A stretch of DNA of 64,000 bases from Anisakis pegreffii (taxonomy: Eukaryota > Nematoda > Chromadorea > Rhabditida > Anisakidae). Location: assembly GCA_035041965.1 (NCBI GenBank), contig JAPYMA010000571.1, forward strand, positions 62,001-126,000, written 5' to 3'. Of this stretch, positions 26,588-38,400 are shown one piece after another; position 1 is the first letter of the stretch; every line of letters starts with the position of its first letter. The position numbers were made by a program, and so were the translations under genes. The notes below the pieces were generated by a model, which searched no databases, was not told where the DNA came from, and saw only the letters and a list, made by a program, of their open reading frames with translations.

Positions 26588-27001
26588 ATCTCGAATGACA
26601 GTGACTTACATTGATCATGTGTTACGAACTTGTCTTGTTTTGAACGTGCATCTTGATCGTAAGATTCATTGAGATCAATCGCTATTAAACGATCGAAAAA
26701 GCGTGATTTTTAAGGATTTCTAGGTAAAATCATTGGAAGCATGTACGAATCATATTTATCGTCCGTAACCCACTGATGCTAGCCAAGAATGCAACACAGT
26801 TACAATGTGTGGTATTATGCAAAGCGGTTGTCGTTTCACTGAAGTCACACCAAGCCAATTCAGTCTAACCAAGCAATTAGTCAGAACTTTCAAGTTTCCA
26901 CTTACCATTTTCATCTTCTCACATGTGATCGATCGAAATTGATATGTGATCATGATCAGTTATCCAGCGCTGATTTCCTCATATATCCTCATAACTTCCA
27001 G

Positions 27002-30000
27002 ATTTTATCAGAAACCCGATTATCATCGATAATTCCACCAGTTTTTTGGTATATAGAATGGAACATCTCAGAAGTTCATTCATCTGAAAGTGATATCGGA
27101 GTCAAGCATCGATCAGATTTGAGGAACTCCCCGAAAACTAATGTAAAAATCAAAGTTTTACCGGGAGAAGTTAAGGTTTTACGAATCGCTCTACCACACG
27201 TGAGTCTTTTGGCATTGTCTGTTGGGTATGCGATACTGGGCAGTTGGATTCTCACGTCGATCAAATATCGCGATGGAACTGACGAGATTCTTGATCAACT
27301 CGATAGGTTCTCTCTTCATTTTCCATTTTATTCACTTGCATTTTCCTTTTTAAATTGTCAATGAATACACTAAATACCAATACGAAACTGTAAGATAGTT
27401 GAGTCTCAATAAAAGCCTAAAATTTTTCCAATCGAAAAACACAGTTATCAAGAACGCGTATTCCTCAGTGCAAACCTATCAACTCATTGCGGCATTCCTG
27501 CTTGCGTCACCTTCAACAGTCACATCAAATGTACATTCTAGCAGATATTCATCAATTATTTGTTCATGATGTTCAGGGCGAAGAAATCCTTCTACACGCA
27601 GCTGACACGTTCTCGATGGCATTCCTCGTGGATGTTAGACGCTGGGCATGCGTTTACGAATTTTTCCGATACTCTTCACAGTATCTACCGCGAATATCCA
27701 CAATCACCGTCTGTTATTAAGAAAATCTTGGTGAAATATTTACAATTACCTCTTTCATTAATGCTATTTTCACTGAGTCATTCATTTTCGCTGCATTTTT
27801 TCTTATGTTTTTAGAGTCGTTCTTTCAATCATAACCAAATATTCTGTTGCTTGACGATCGAGTCAGCGATATGAGTCTTTTCGTATATCAACTGATTTCA
27901 GTCTGGAATGCCATATTCGTACGATGATCCAATGTCGAATGTAACATGGAATCTATTTTTTGCAGCCACAACCCTCACATCAATTGGTGAAGCCGTTTGT
28001 GAATGTTCATCTTTTACCAGTTGTCGAAATTAAATTTCTTCCGTGAATTGATATTCTCGTGGCATATTTCAGTTCTTCTTGATAATTTCGTTGGAAAGTG
28101 TTAATTGAGCTCATGCGTTCTCAAGTCGGCATCGATACAAAGTCATTCATTATATTCTGCTTAAGCATGCAATATAAAACCATCATTGTACCCATAAGCG
28201 ATCAGATTGAATTTTCGATAGTTATCTATGAAACGGAAAGCGAAAGTTCTGTCCACATAGCATGCTAACAACAGTTCCGAAGACAGCATAAAGATTTTGT
28301 AAAGTGATGTCAGTTCTACTATCAAGGAAATCATCACTGAGAACAGATGTCCCTATCTGTTTATCTTCATTCATCACTAGGCGTTGAACCACGGTCGCCT
28401 GCGTAAACAACCATCGCACATCCATTGCACCAAACATACTAGATACTAAACCAACAATGACTGATATTACTACTGATATTCTTTTCACATGAAAATATGT
28501 GTAATGCCATGAGAACATGTGAATATCAGTGTTAGATGATTAAGGTGCTTTCATGTCATTCATATGTTACATGATAACATTATTTCCATGTAAAAGGTTG
28601 AGCATGGGTCGAATTGATTCAATTTTAAGGATATGGTGCGAATGCTCCAAATTCAGTGATTGGACGATTGTTCATAGTTGTTTATATTCTCTTTGGTATT
28701 CCTCTCTACCTTATAACGATAGCTGATATGGTACTGTTCATTGCACACTTCGCCTATTCTTCTTTCTCCCTTTTACCCATTATTTTTCTGAAAATCATCG
28801 CTCTTTAAGACACTTCTAATTTAGAAATTAGTCCATGGAAATAACTGAATGATATGAAAACTTTACATTTAGCCACTGAAAAATGTCCATGACCGAAGCT
28901 TGAAACATGTACGTAATGAAACACAATCACTTGTCTGAAGTTGACTTTCGTAGCAAAATTTCGTGTATTTTTGCAGGCGAAGTTCTGTACAGAAGGAATG
29001 AATCGAACATACACGGAAGTTTTGAAGTATAAGTTTCAAATACAACGTAAGTATCGACGTTGGAAGAGTGGACGAAAGCGCCGTGAAAGTGTTGCGATTG
29101 GTGAAATTATTATTGCTGGTGGAGACGATGAGGTGCCGCAGAATTTTTCACTTCATCTAAATATTTTGACTTGTGTTTCGATGTTTTTGCAATGCTCAAA
29201 TTTGTGTTCGATCCCCGGGAGAATAGCATGCTGACGGAATGAACGCATGATTGGTGTTCAGATGTTTTTGAATTCATTTTTCATGTGTGTTTCTCACTCT
29301 CCCGTGCTTCTTTACCTTATTGCAGACCGTCATCCCCTACACTCCAGCAATTCATTAGCCAAAAACAATCAAGCAGATGATACAATGGTTGAGGACAAAA
29401 ATCAGCATTGCTTTACGAACCCCTTAATTCCGAGCCAATTAAGAACTGTCGCGTCCTGCTGTTTCATCCCCTATTCGTATTATTACATTTCAGTATCATG
29501 TTCTGGACAATAAAACACTTTTTACTTTAGTGAAACTTTATCAATGCGCTGTATCGATTCACGATCAGGTTAGTTGATAATGAGGAGATTTTATTTAGGT
29601 TGCTGAATTTTTGTGGGCACATTTGGAGAACACGCATTTTGTGGAGGTACCGTTCGTGCTGATATATTCAGTACTTATACTCTACGTACTGATAGCCACC
29701 TATCTTATGTCGCGCATTGAAGGATGGAGTTGTTATGACGGCTTTTACTTTGTTATGACATCTGTGCTTACGATTGGATTTGGAGGTATATTTTATTTGC
29801 TATTTAATGGTATCGTTCGGAGAATTTGATCGAATGCGCTATCGAATGCACTTTAATAGATGCAATGCTTATGGTGTGATATTCACTCATCTTTCAGACT
29901 TAATACCAACGAATCAAAGATTCATTCTAATAACGCTATTCATTATTTTGGTTGGTTTAGTTTTAATGACCACATCAATTGATGTCGTTGGTGCATATTA

Positions 30001-32618
30001 TATCGATAGGCTGCACTTCTTTGGAAGACGTTTCGAAACACAGGTAGTCGTTATAAATACATGCAATATGAACTCAGAATTATGCACAGTCGCACAAATT
30101 AACTTTATTCGCTGACACTCTGGCAGCCCACAAATTAACTTCATTTGTTGACATTTCGAAGAATTTAACTGAGTTGAATTTTAATTGCGATTGAATCTCA
30201 TTTTTTTCGTAATTTGGTACTGCAGAAATCGATAGGATTTATCGTTGCGAATTCGAATAATCGCATGTGCCAGAATGCATGCAATTTTCTCTTCTTTAGG
30301 ATCCTTTAGCATGGCTAAAAGCGGTTCAACAAAAGCGTATAAGGGCGATGAAACGTGAAGCGATGCGGAAACTGTTCGAAACTGTTACTGCTTTACAACA
30401 TTTGCATTTTGGAAGTTAGTAACGAATTATGAAAATGCTGTGATCGAATCGGAATAGTACTGAGATCGTGTTTCTTTTTACTTACGATTAGCATATTTCA
30501 TGTTGTTTTGTTCAAATGAACTCGTCTGAAACACGTTTATGCATTCAACTTTATGGAGAAGGATTCGGTAGAATGCAGTCTGGATACAATTTTGTCTGTT
30601 TAGTTGTTGAGCATACCAGCGACACTCATTTTTTAGATGAAATTATAACCGTTTGTAGGTTACCAAAACAATGTGCCTTCTGATAACCAAGCCAGTAATA
30701 ATGACAATCCAATAAAGCTACCAGGTCAGCGGCCAATTATCTCTTTCACACGTTCCTGTATTTCATTCGCTCTCATTCGTTCCCTTGCAGTTTTTATATT
30801 CTTGAGCGATCTTCGAACTCTCATTCGTTCCCCATTTTATGAAATAATCGTTTTTCGGCACGTTTAAGAGCAAAAGCCCATATGCGATTTCATGACTTCA
30901 TGCCATCATTCAAATTCTTGCCTTAAAAGTGCATTTTGCGAATATGTTAAGAGCGATCGTTAATCAACGAGCGAAGATATAAATTACTGAATGATATTTC
31001 CCAGCACTATTAGTCGTTTAAGCAATTGACTTAAGAAGATATCTTTATTTACAATTGAAGAACCTCCTCGACCACCACACAGTCTGACTGCTTCTAATGC
31101 AACTGCTGAATCTGTTCTACTGAAATGGGAACCACCAGTGCTTGTGGACGAAAGGAGGAAATATTGGTACACACTTACCTATAAAACCAGGTTAGTATGA
31201 GTGAGGACATCATTCACTCAGCCTATTATTGGTAAATACGAAGAAAATCATTTGTATTATTGCAAAATTAGATTAATGACTAAATGCATGAGAGTTTACC
31301 AAAGAAGTGGATCTTCTAAAAGAATGAAACTGATGGTGAGATGCATAATACTGAGTACTGCTGCGTGCACCTTAAATTGAATCTGTATCCAAAGGGATGT
31401 TTCAGAACGCCACAATTGCGTTACAATCCAATGACCGTGATTGACTTCATCACCACTCCTTATTATGAAGTTCGAAGTTTGCAGTCATTTACGCTCTATG
31501 AATTTTCTGTTGTCACAACAACTCGTTACGGTTGCAGTAAATCCATCAAATGTCAAGAATATACAGGTGTCTATTCAAACGTTTCATCACCATTGGCAAT
31601 TCAACTGACTGCGTAGATCAAATAGTAATGTACTTTTATTGACAAAGTATTACCGGCGCAATTAGAGATGGTTTTTACGATTATGCCATCTTTCGGCGTT
31701 ATGCCATCTTCAGGAACATGTTGTTGTTTACGCCGAAACGTTGAACATCGTAAAAACCATCTCTAATTGCGCAGGTAATACTTTGTCAATAAAACTATAT
31801 TACTATTTGATCTACCTATTACTGACATGCGCCTTATAAAGGAGGAAAGCTTCCAAGAATTGTTAAAGAATTCACTGCGGTTAATTGCTCAGAGAATCTA
31901 TCGCGCTTTCGTAATTAGACATTCAAAACGCTTTAAACAATCAAATTCAAATATTCTTTCGTGAGAGAAAAGAGTGAATGAATGTAGTCAACAAAACTGA
32001 TTCTTAGAACCGTGCACTGTGCCTCAGTCATTGCGTATGGTAGCGGTCAGCGCTGAAACGGCCACATTCTCATGGAAAGCACCGCGGAAGAACAACGGGG
32101 CTGAGGTTTCATTTCGTTTTGCTACTATTCATTCTGTGACATTACGTTTTCGTGCAATCCTTAATATCTGAGATTGGGCACTCATACCCTCTGATTGTCT
32201 TCAAGCAGTTGTTTTTAACCGTTCGACGGGCAAATGACGACTACCCAAAATGATCACACACCGATCTTCATATTGACCATCTGAAACACAACATTTCTAG
32301 TGGATGATGTGAAATTCTAATAGCTGTATGAAACGTGTTAAATGTTGACGATTTTTTATGTCATACTGATTTTCCACTATTCTTTTTTTCACGGAAAATG
32401 CAAAGTTAAATTCACTAGTTTGTTTATTTTTTTGGGATGATTGATACTGTTTCCTCATGAAAATCATATATTATGACCAGATCATGATTTAAGCTCAAAC
32501 TACAGAGTTACGTGATATTGTTCGCGCAAGAGCCAGCACCACAATTCCACTACTGGAAAAGATATCGATGTGGCAAGTCGAAAAAATTCACCATCACAGA
32601 TCTATCGCCTGACACAAG
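27002..32618 (+). CDS. TWiK-type two-pore potassium channel fused to fibronectin type III domains (ends not resolved)
   Basis: This encodes a K2P background potassium channel of the plasma membrane. Thirteen phase-consistent exons: 27002-27306, 27577-27730, 27902-27986, 28630-28730, 28977-29132, 29599-29785, 29898-30043, 30300-30414, 30659-30724, 31061-31190, 31406-31566, 32008-32105 and 32506-32618 (about 605 codons). TM1 is in the first exon ([16 protein letters not shown]). Pore loop 1 gives TTLTSIGYG across the 27986/28630 junction, and pore loop 2 gives VLTIGFGD across 29785/29898. TM2 ([19 protein letters not shown]), TM3 ([18 protein letters not shown]) and TM4 ([19 protein letters not shown]) are present. 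After a basic cytosolic tail the frame continues into an FN3 domain ([10 protein letters not shown]-x-L-x-[13 protein letters not shown]) and the start of a second ([20 protein letters not shown]). Upstream start exon and C-terminus are not found; a possible next exon is about 32846-32887. FN3 domains on a K2P tail are unexpected to me. Confidence 0.88.
31612..31815. mobile_element. Foldback element with ~70-bp inverted arms, in a channel-gene intron
   Basis: The left arm (31612-31682, gtagatcaaatagtaatg...) is mirrored by the right arm (31747-31815, ...attactatttgatctac) with few mismatches. The loop carries a short duplication of ttatgccatct. It starts less than 50 bases after the FN3 exon ending at 31566 and is removed with that intron. 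The transcript can form a long hairpin here. Confidence 0.8.
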
Positions 32619-32915
32619 GTACATTCACTCACCTAGATGAACTGCAAAAGAATGATTTTCGTATTGCGATTACCAATTTTGTTTTTCATTGATTACTCAA
32701 CGGATGCAATTGAACTACGTGAAGTTTCCGTTGGGATTTCCTGAATGATTAGGATAGTAGTTTTGAGTGTTTGATTACTATTTTCATCGGGACGTGTTTT
32801 TGGTTTCGAAATGAGATCAGCAATGGTTGATTGCAGCACTCGATGTTTTGCATTTGTACTTCAGAGTTCTAGATCGATGAATCAGTAGATACACGTTTAT
32901 TGAGTGAATCTGACA

Positions 32916-33033
32916 TTACCTGGATTACCTGGATTGGCCAGGCTATCAAACATTTATAACGTTGCTGGCCACAATGCTTGCGATTCCGTGCGCATTGTTT
33001 TAGCCTCACTTTACGCCACCCCGCTGGCTAGGC
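32916..33033 (+). repeat. Dispersed repeat R2, copy 1
   Basis: A block of about 118 bases starting ttacctggattacctggatt and ending ccaccccgctggctaggc is found almost unchanged at 55512-55629 in an intron of the NWD1-like gene. High similarity against a diverged background indicates recent dispersal. No terminal inverted repeat or coding frame is obvious. Confidence 0.75.
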
Positions 33034-33281
33034 TAGTTGGCCAACCGAACACAACCGAGTAATTAATTAGTCGCCGTGAATACTTTGCATAATCAATCGT
33101 AGCCAAATAGCAATTCAATAAATAATCATTACTCTAATAAAAGAAATATTCCGCCCTATCGCTCACTGCGATTGACGAAACAACCACTCGATGTCTAGGT
33201 AATAATTAATCGACATAATGTAAATCAATTGACAGGTACATAATGTGTGTATCGGCCGCGCACAACTTCGGCTTAGCAGCC

Positions 33282-34120
33282 ATGTCCAAAAGTGTTCGTT
33301 TCACAACCAAAAAGTCATGGTTCGATGATGAGCTGAGCAATTCGCTGAAGGCACCAATGCAACAAATCGACTCGACTTATGGCGATGTCGCTAGTATTGC
33401 ATCAAGCCTTCGATAGGAACTGTCTTGAATGTGGCTCATCTTCATCGTTTCTATCAATTGACGCAGAATATCAGCCTCTGCTCATACATCCCATCGTAAT
33501 GCAACGAGCAATTTTTTCGACTCTCTGTCGCTCGAACAGAGGTCTAATCTTTTGTCAAAGAGAATTTTGGTGAGGCCGCCTGTGCACGGCCTGCATTGCA
33601 TTGGAGGAAAGTTGTAGGCCTTAATCAAGCATTACGAATGACATTACAGTGAAAACCGTTGCTATGAAAGTCAACTCTTGTTGTATGTATAATAATCTGT
33701 CGAATTGTTGTTGATTTTTGACCGTTTTCTGCATCTATCATTTGGAGCAGTGTTTCTGGCTGCTCTTCTCCGGAAAAGTATCGTAAAGAACTGGCGAAGA
33801 CATTCGGGAAGTCGCTCTTCAGAATGCAAAATCTTCCTTCAGTTGACGTACTTACTCAATTTTTGATCGATTAGACCAGTTCAAGAGCTTTGTTCTCCCA
33901 TTCTTTGCTGTCTCATAAAATAAGAAAATGTTTGAGGAAACCTTTGCTCAATCGTTTTGTTAGCTAAATTATACTACCGCTGATGATTTTTCGAGACAAA
34001 GTCAAAATTTGCAGCTACGCTTTGAGAAGAAGCAATCTCGAGATAGAAAATTCCATTCGAAGTTTCCGAAGACTTCTACGAGAAGCAGATTCTATTCGTC
34101 ATGCTGTGTTGTTATACGCA
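33282..34120 (+). CDS. Three phase-compatible candidate exons, unknown product
   Basis: The exons are 33282-33393 (ATG at 33282, protein begins MSKSVRFTTKKSWFDDEL), 33748-33847 (VFLAALLRKSIVKNW, hydrophobic then basic) and 34015-34120 (NLEIENSIRSFRRLLREAD, helical, good donor GTAAGT). Phases agree (1, 2, 0). They lie between the channel gene and the REEP-MSP gene on the same strand. A third splice at 35476 (acceptor aattcag, then EHLAELIYDQ) would carry the frame into the REEP-MSP gene, so these may be its alternative N-terminus. They could equally be a separate small gene. No family recognised. Confidence 0.35.
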
Positions 34121-34139
34121 GTAAGTGCAATGAAGACAG

Positions 34140-35450
34140 TGCATTTCTCAGATCGTAAATATTAATGAAAAAATTTTTGTGCCAAAACGAACTGATCTCG
34201 ACTTTTTGGTTACTTACCGTTAATGATGAATTCCAATAAATATTTATTGATAAAAGCATTATGCTGTAAGCGTTCTTGATTTTAAAATCACATCAAACGT
34301 TTGCTGAACGATGCACTCAAAAAACTGTCTATTCGGATATCACTGATAAAAAATAATGTTCATTTTGTATCTACAATAGCAATTGCTGGAAAAGCAAAAT
34401 GGGAGACGTGTAAGAGGGCAGCAGGACCAATTCAGTTTGTGCGTCGCTAGAGGATACTGAAATGATATCACACAGGAGGTCGTAGGGGAAACGGAGCTCG
34501 TGCTCATTCAGTTCAGATCGACTCTGAGTGAGTGCGACTGCGCTATTGAATTAAGATGGATCTCCAGAACATGGCTATATATCCTCATTGTCAGGAAAGC
34601 AAAATCGCTCGACAAAATATATGTTTTTCTGAATGAGGAGATCCAGCTGGATCGATTGATGCAAAAAAATTCATATGTTAGTGGGCAAACTTGAGCTTAC
34701 GGTAGCCTCGAAGTGGTACCCGAGATAGGATTATAAAATGCCTATATCTCCTCAACAAAGCCAAATTGCTCAGCAAAATTTTTAATATTCTGAATCTAGA
34801 GGTTTCGCATGTTTCCGGGCAAACCTGAGAAGACGGTTAGTTCGAAGATCGCAATCCGCCTATTGCTAATATGAACGTATTGATTGCTCTATATGATCAG
34901 TTTGTATGAATGAGCGCGACTGCGCTATTGAATTGAGATAAGCCATTCCCGAAATGAGTTTATCGCAACACTTATTTGGACTTTTTTGCTTAATTAATGG
35001 ACGGATGTTCAATAAGGTTTCACTTGTGTTATATTGAGATAATTGTTGCATTATACAGCTGTATCATTATAACAAGCGATTGTATTCAATAAAGGGCTCT
35101 ACGTTGCAGTTGATATAAAAACGAACAATTAGGTGCATGAAGTAAAGCCATGATTTTTTCAAACGGAAACATGCAATTAAAGAACTGTTTCTTCAATAAA
35201 ACTTGTAAAGGCAGAGCATTTAAATCCGACTGAAAATTATTACTTCACGAGTTCGGATCCAGCTCGCTGGGGGATGTTTTGTTCGGAAATGAATGATGTA
35301 GCAATGTCGTTGAGCAGTGTTTGGTTATTCAATATAATTAATTTATGATAATTGATAATTCAAATTCCACATCGTGCACCATCGCTAGTTATGATTTTGC
35401 AATCCTTTCGTCTCATTGTTTTCATTAGAAAAGTTCTGAGGCGGTGCATT
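34140..35450. other. Intron or intergenic; no exon seen
   Basis: Stretch between the candidate exons and the first firm exon of the REEP-MSP gene. Short frames on both strands have no family motif or splice partners. It would be an intron if the upstream exons belong to the REEP-MSP gene, and the promoter region if they do not. Confidence 0.4.
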
Positions 35451-35451
35451 G

Positions 35452-38400
35452 ATGAGTTCATCAAGTGTAATTCAGGAGCACCTTGCTGAACTCATATATG
35501 ATCAGGTTTCACTTTCTTTTATCTCTCCTAGACGTTCAGTGGGAAGCTTGTGCTGTCGTGTGTAAATCTTAGTTGGCCCATAGCTAATGGCTATCTTCGT
35601 GTAACATTAGAGTATTCTTAACCATTAATATGGAGATGCAACGATAATGAACAGACATATTAGTAAATCCATGGATAAAGCTTGTATCAAGCAATGATAC
35701 TGATCCAAATAGCGTATTAATGATATCACTACGCCGTGCAGTATCAAGCAAAACATTTACCCTCGAATGAGGTTGGAACTTGCATCGTATCAATTCTCGA
35801 TTGGATATTCTGATCAACTGGGCTATTATCGAAAGATCAATTGAATCTCTACTGAATTGTACTGTTGACTTCGATTTGTGCTTAGGCCACAATTTGGATG
35901 GCATCTAGTCAAGTTTAGATGAGTAGAATAATGATGGAGAATTTAAGCGACACTTCACAGCACGTGGATTACGCCAGTTAAAGACGTCGAGTGGCGTTGA
36001 TGAGTTCACGTTGGCGTGCTTGATCACGTCGATAACGTCGTTCTATCTAATCGCAAGCGATAACGCGCATATGCTGGCGAATGCAATTCTTACCATCATT
36101 CCGTTATTACTCACCTATTTGTATCCCGATGAAACACCACCTATACCACAATTGCTGATTTATTGGTAATTTATTGTAACTGATCAGTGTTTTGTTTTAA
36201 AGAATGACATTTTGAGCAAATGTGAGATGCTGCTTTGAGACATTCAAATGATCCATAGCGTTGACAAGACTAATGGTGTTCTTTTGACAAGACTAATATG
36301 ATTAATTTAGAAGACTAATATAATTAACTTCTGATAATTGATAATTCAAATTCTTCATTCTGCAAAAAAAAAGTTTTCCTAACGACAGTTTGTCTAAAGA
36401 CACATTGCCTGACGGACGGTTTTTCAATGAATATTTTGCCTGATAGGCAAACTGTTCTTAGGCAAAACATCTTTAGGCAAAATGTCCGGATACCAATAGG
36501 TTCATGATAATGAGAATGTTATAATCAAAACAATAATAAAAACAGTGACAGTAACGGCAATGTTAACAGTAATAGCAATCATTGCATCTCAATTTAGGGG
36601 TGCATTTTCAATGTTAACTTTATTGGATCCTACCTATCACAGTGTACGAGGATATTATTTCGTGAAAGTGGTTCTGTTATCTCTTTTATTCCTAAGACCA
36701 TTCGATGGCGCTGAATGGATTGCGCGACATATACAATTACTTCAATTGCAACGGATGCCCAGTGATGAGGTTTGTGTCAACTTGTAATCTGCACGCATCG
36801 ATTTCTCAGCATCGATCACTTCAGTTGTTGAACTGATCAAGCGAATGGTTTGAACATACTACATTATGTTCGAAGTATCAATGCTCCTTGATTGCCTTAC
36901 AATTCATCCTATGAGATTATCAATTTGATCCAATGCATGCATTGCGCTCATTTGATATAATCGCTGAAATAATTCAAGATAACAAAAAGTCAACGATTAC
37001 ACGGTGACATTTTCACAAAGGATGAAATTCAAGTGATGGAGCGTGCATCTGTCGGTAGAAAATCGCCGCCACCCGAACCACCGGAACTACGATTTTCGCA
37101 TGAGGTGATAAGAGTGAGTGAAGTTCGATGGAAATTTGCTTTTTTGATTATCTTCTCGTAGTGCTTCTTCAAGTATCGGTCATGGAGGATTGTTAATTGT
37201 CCATGAAATGGGTTTAGCAAAGAAGTGAACAATCAATTGGCAAACGAATTTCATTGAAGACAGCGAGAAGTGAGCCTAATACAGCAGCAACGGTGAGCAC
37301 TTTTCCTTTTGCATCTCACAGTCAATTGATAAACGAGCTGGTGAATTCCCCTAGCAATTCAAGACATCCACTGCAAAGGCTCCATATTTGTAGCAATGCA
37401 AAATTGTAAAGAATAAGTGAAAAGGGCATTTGCATTACATCATTGACACTATATCAATTGGATATGGAAAGCGTTTTGAATAGTGTATTACTATGAGGGA
37501 TTTTCCGAAGATTATAACTGGAATGTTGATTTTTAGACGGCTCCAATTAGCGATGCAAATCGTTCAGGAAAAGGTTTGCATTTTAACGAATTTGAATATT
37601 TCGTTCTAGCCAATTACTCTCATAGATTTTATTTATTTACTTGTTCACCGAGCAATTACAATTCATTCTGAGTTTATGTCTCTCTTTTATCATCATTATC
37701 ACCAATATCACTGCTTCCTTCCTTGATGCCATTCTTTTCACACAGCTAGCGGTAATAACGCTAATGATTATTCGTCTTCAAAAAATTCCAATCTCGATAA
37801 TTAATTTGGCCATCGTAAAGGTATCGGGTCACTCACAAATAGTGCCGAGTGATTATCACTTCGATTGGTCGGGTGAACATCGAGCGTGTAATGTTCGCTC
37901 GAACAAAAGTTGAGAACAATCGTCAGCCATAAATGAATCACCTTTCCGAATCGACAATAAAGAATTACTGTGACTGCAAAGATCTCTAATGACATGTATT
38001 ATTAACTATCGCACAACCAATTAACAACGCAATTCTATATATTATGAATAATTAAAAAGAAGAGAGCAACAAATCAATTCACGTTCCACGAATCGGTCAC
38101 AGGGGTCACCAACCAACCACTCAGCATATAAATAAAAAGTAAATGATTAATACGGCACGAGTCTCTCCTGCCGTATTAATCATTTACTTTTTATTAATCC
38201 GATATTGCTGCCGTATTAATCAGATAAACAACTGTTATAACCTATTGGTTTTCCATTGTCAGATAATGATTTACATCATTCAATAAATTCTCACCTCGCA
38301 ATTAATCAGTACTTGATATTGCATCAAAATTTTCCTCGGAACAGAATAAATGTTGGGAAAAATTACAATTTTAGGTGTTTCTTGAATAGTATCTGTAAGA

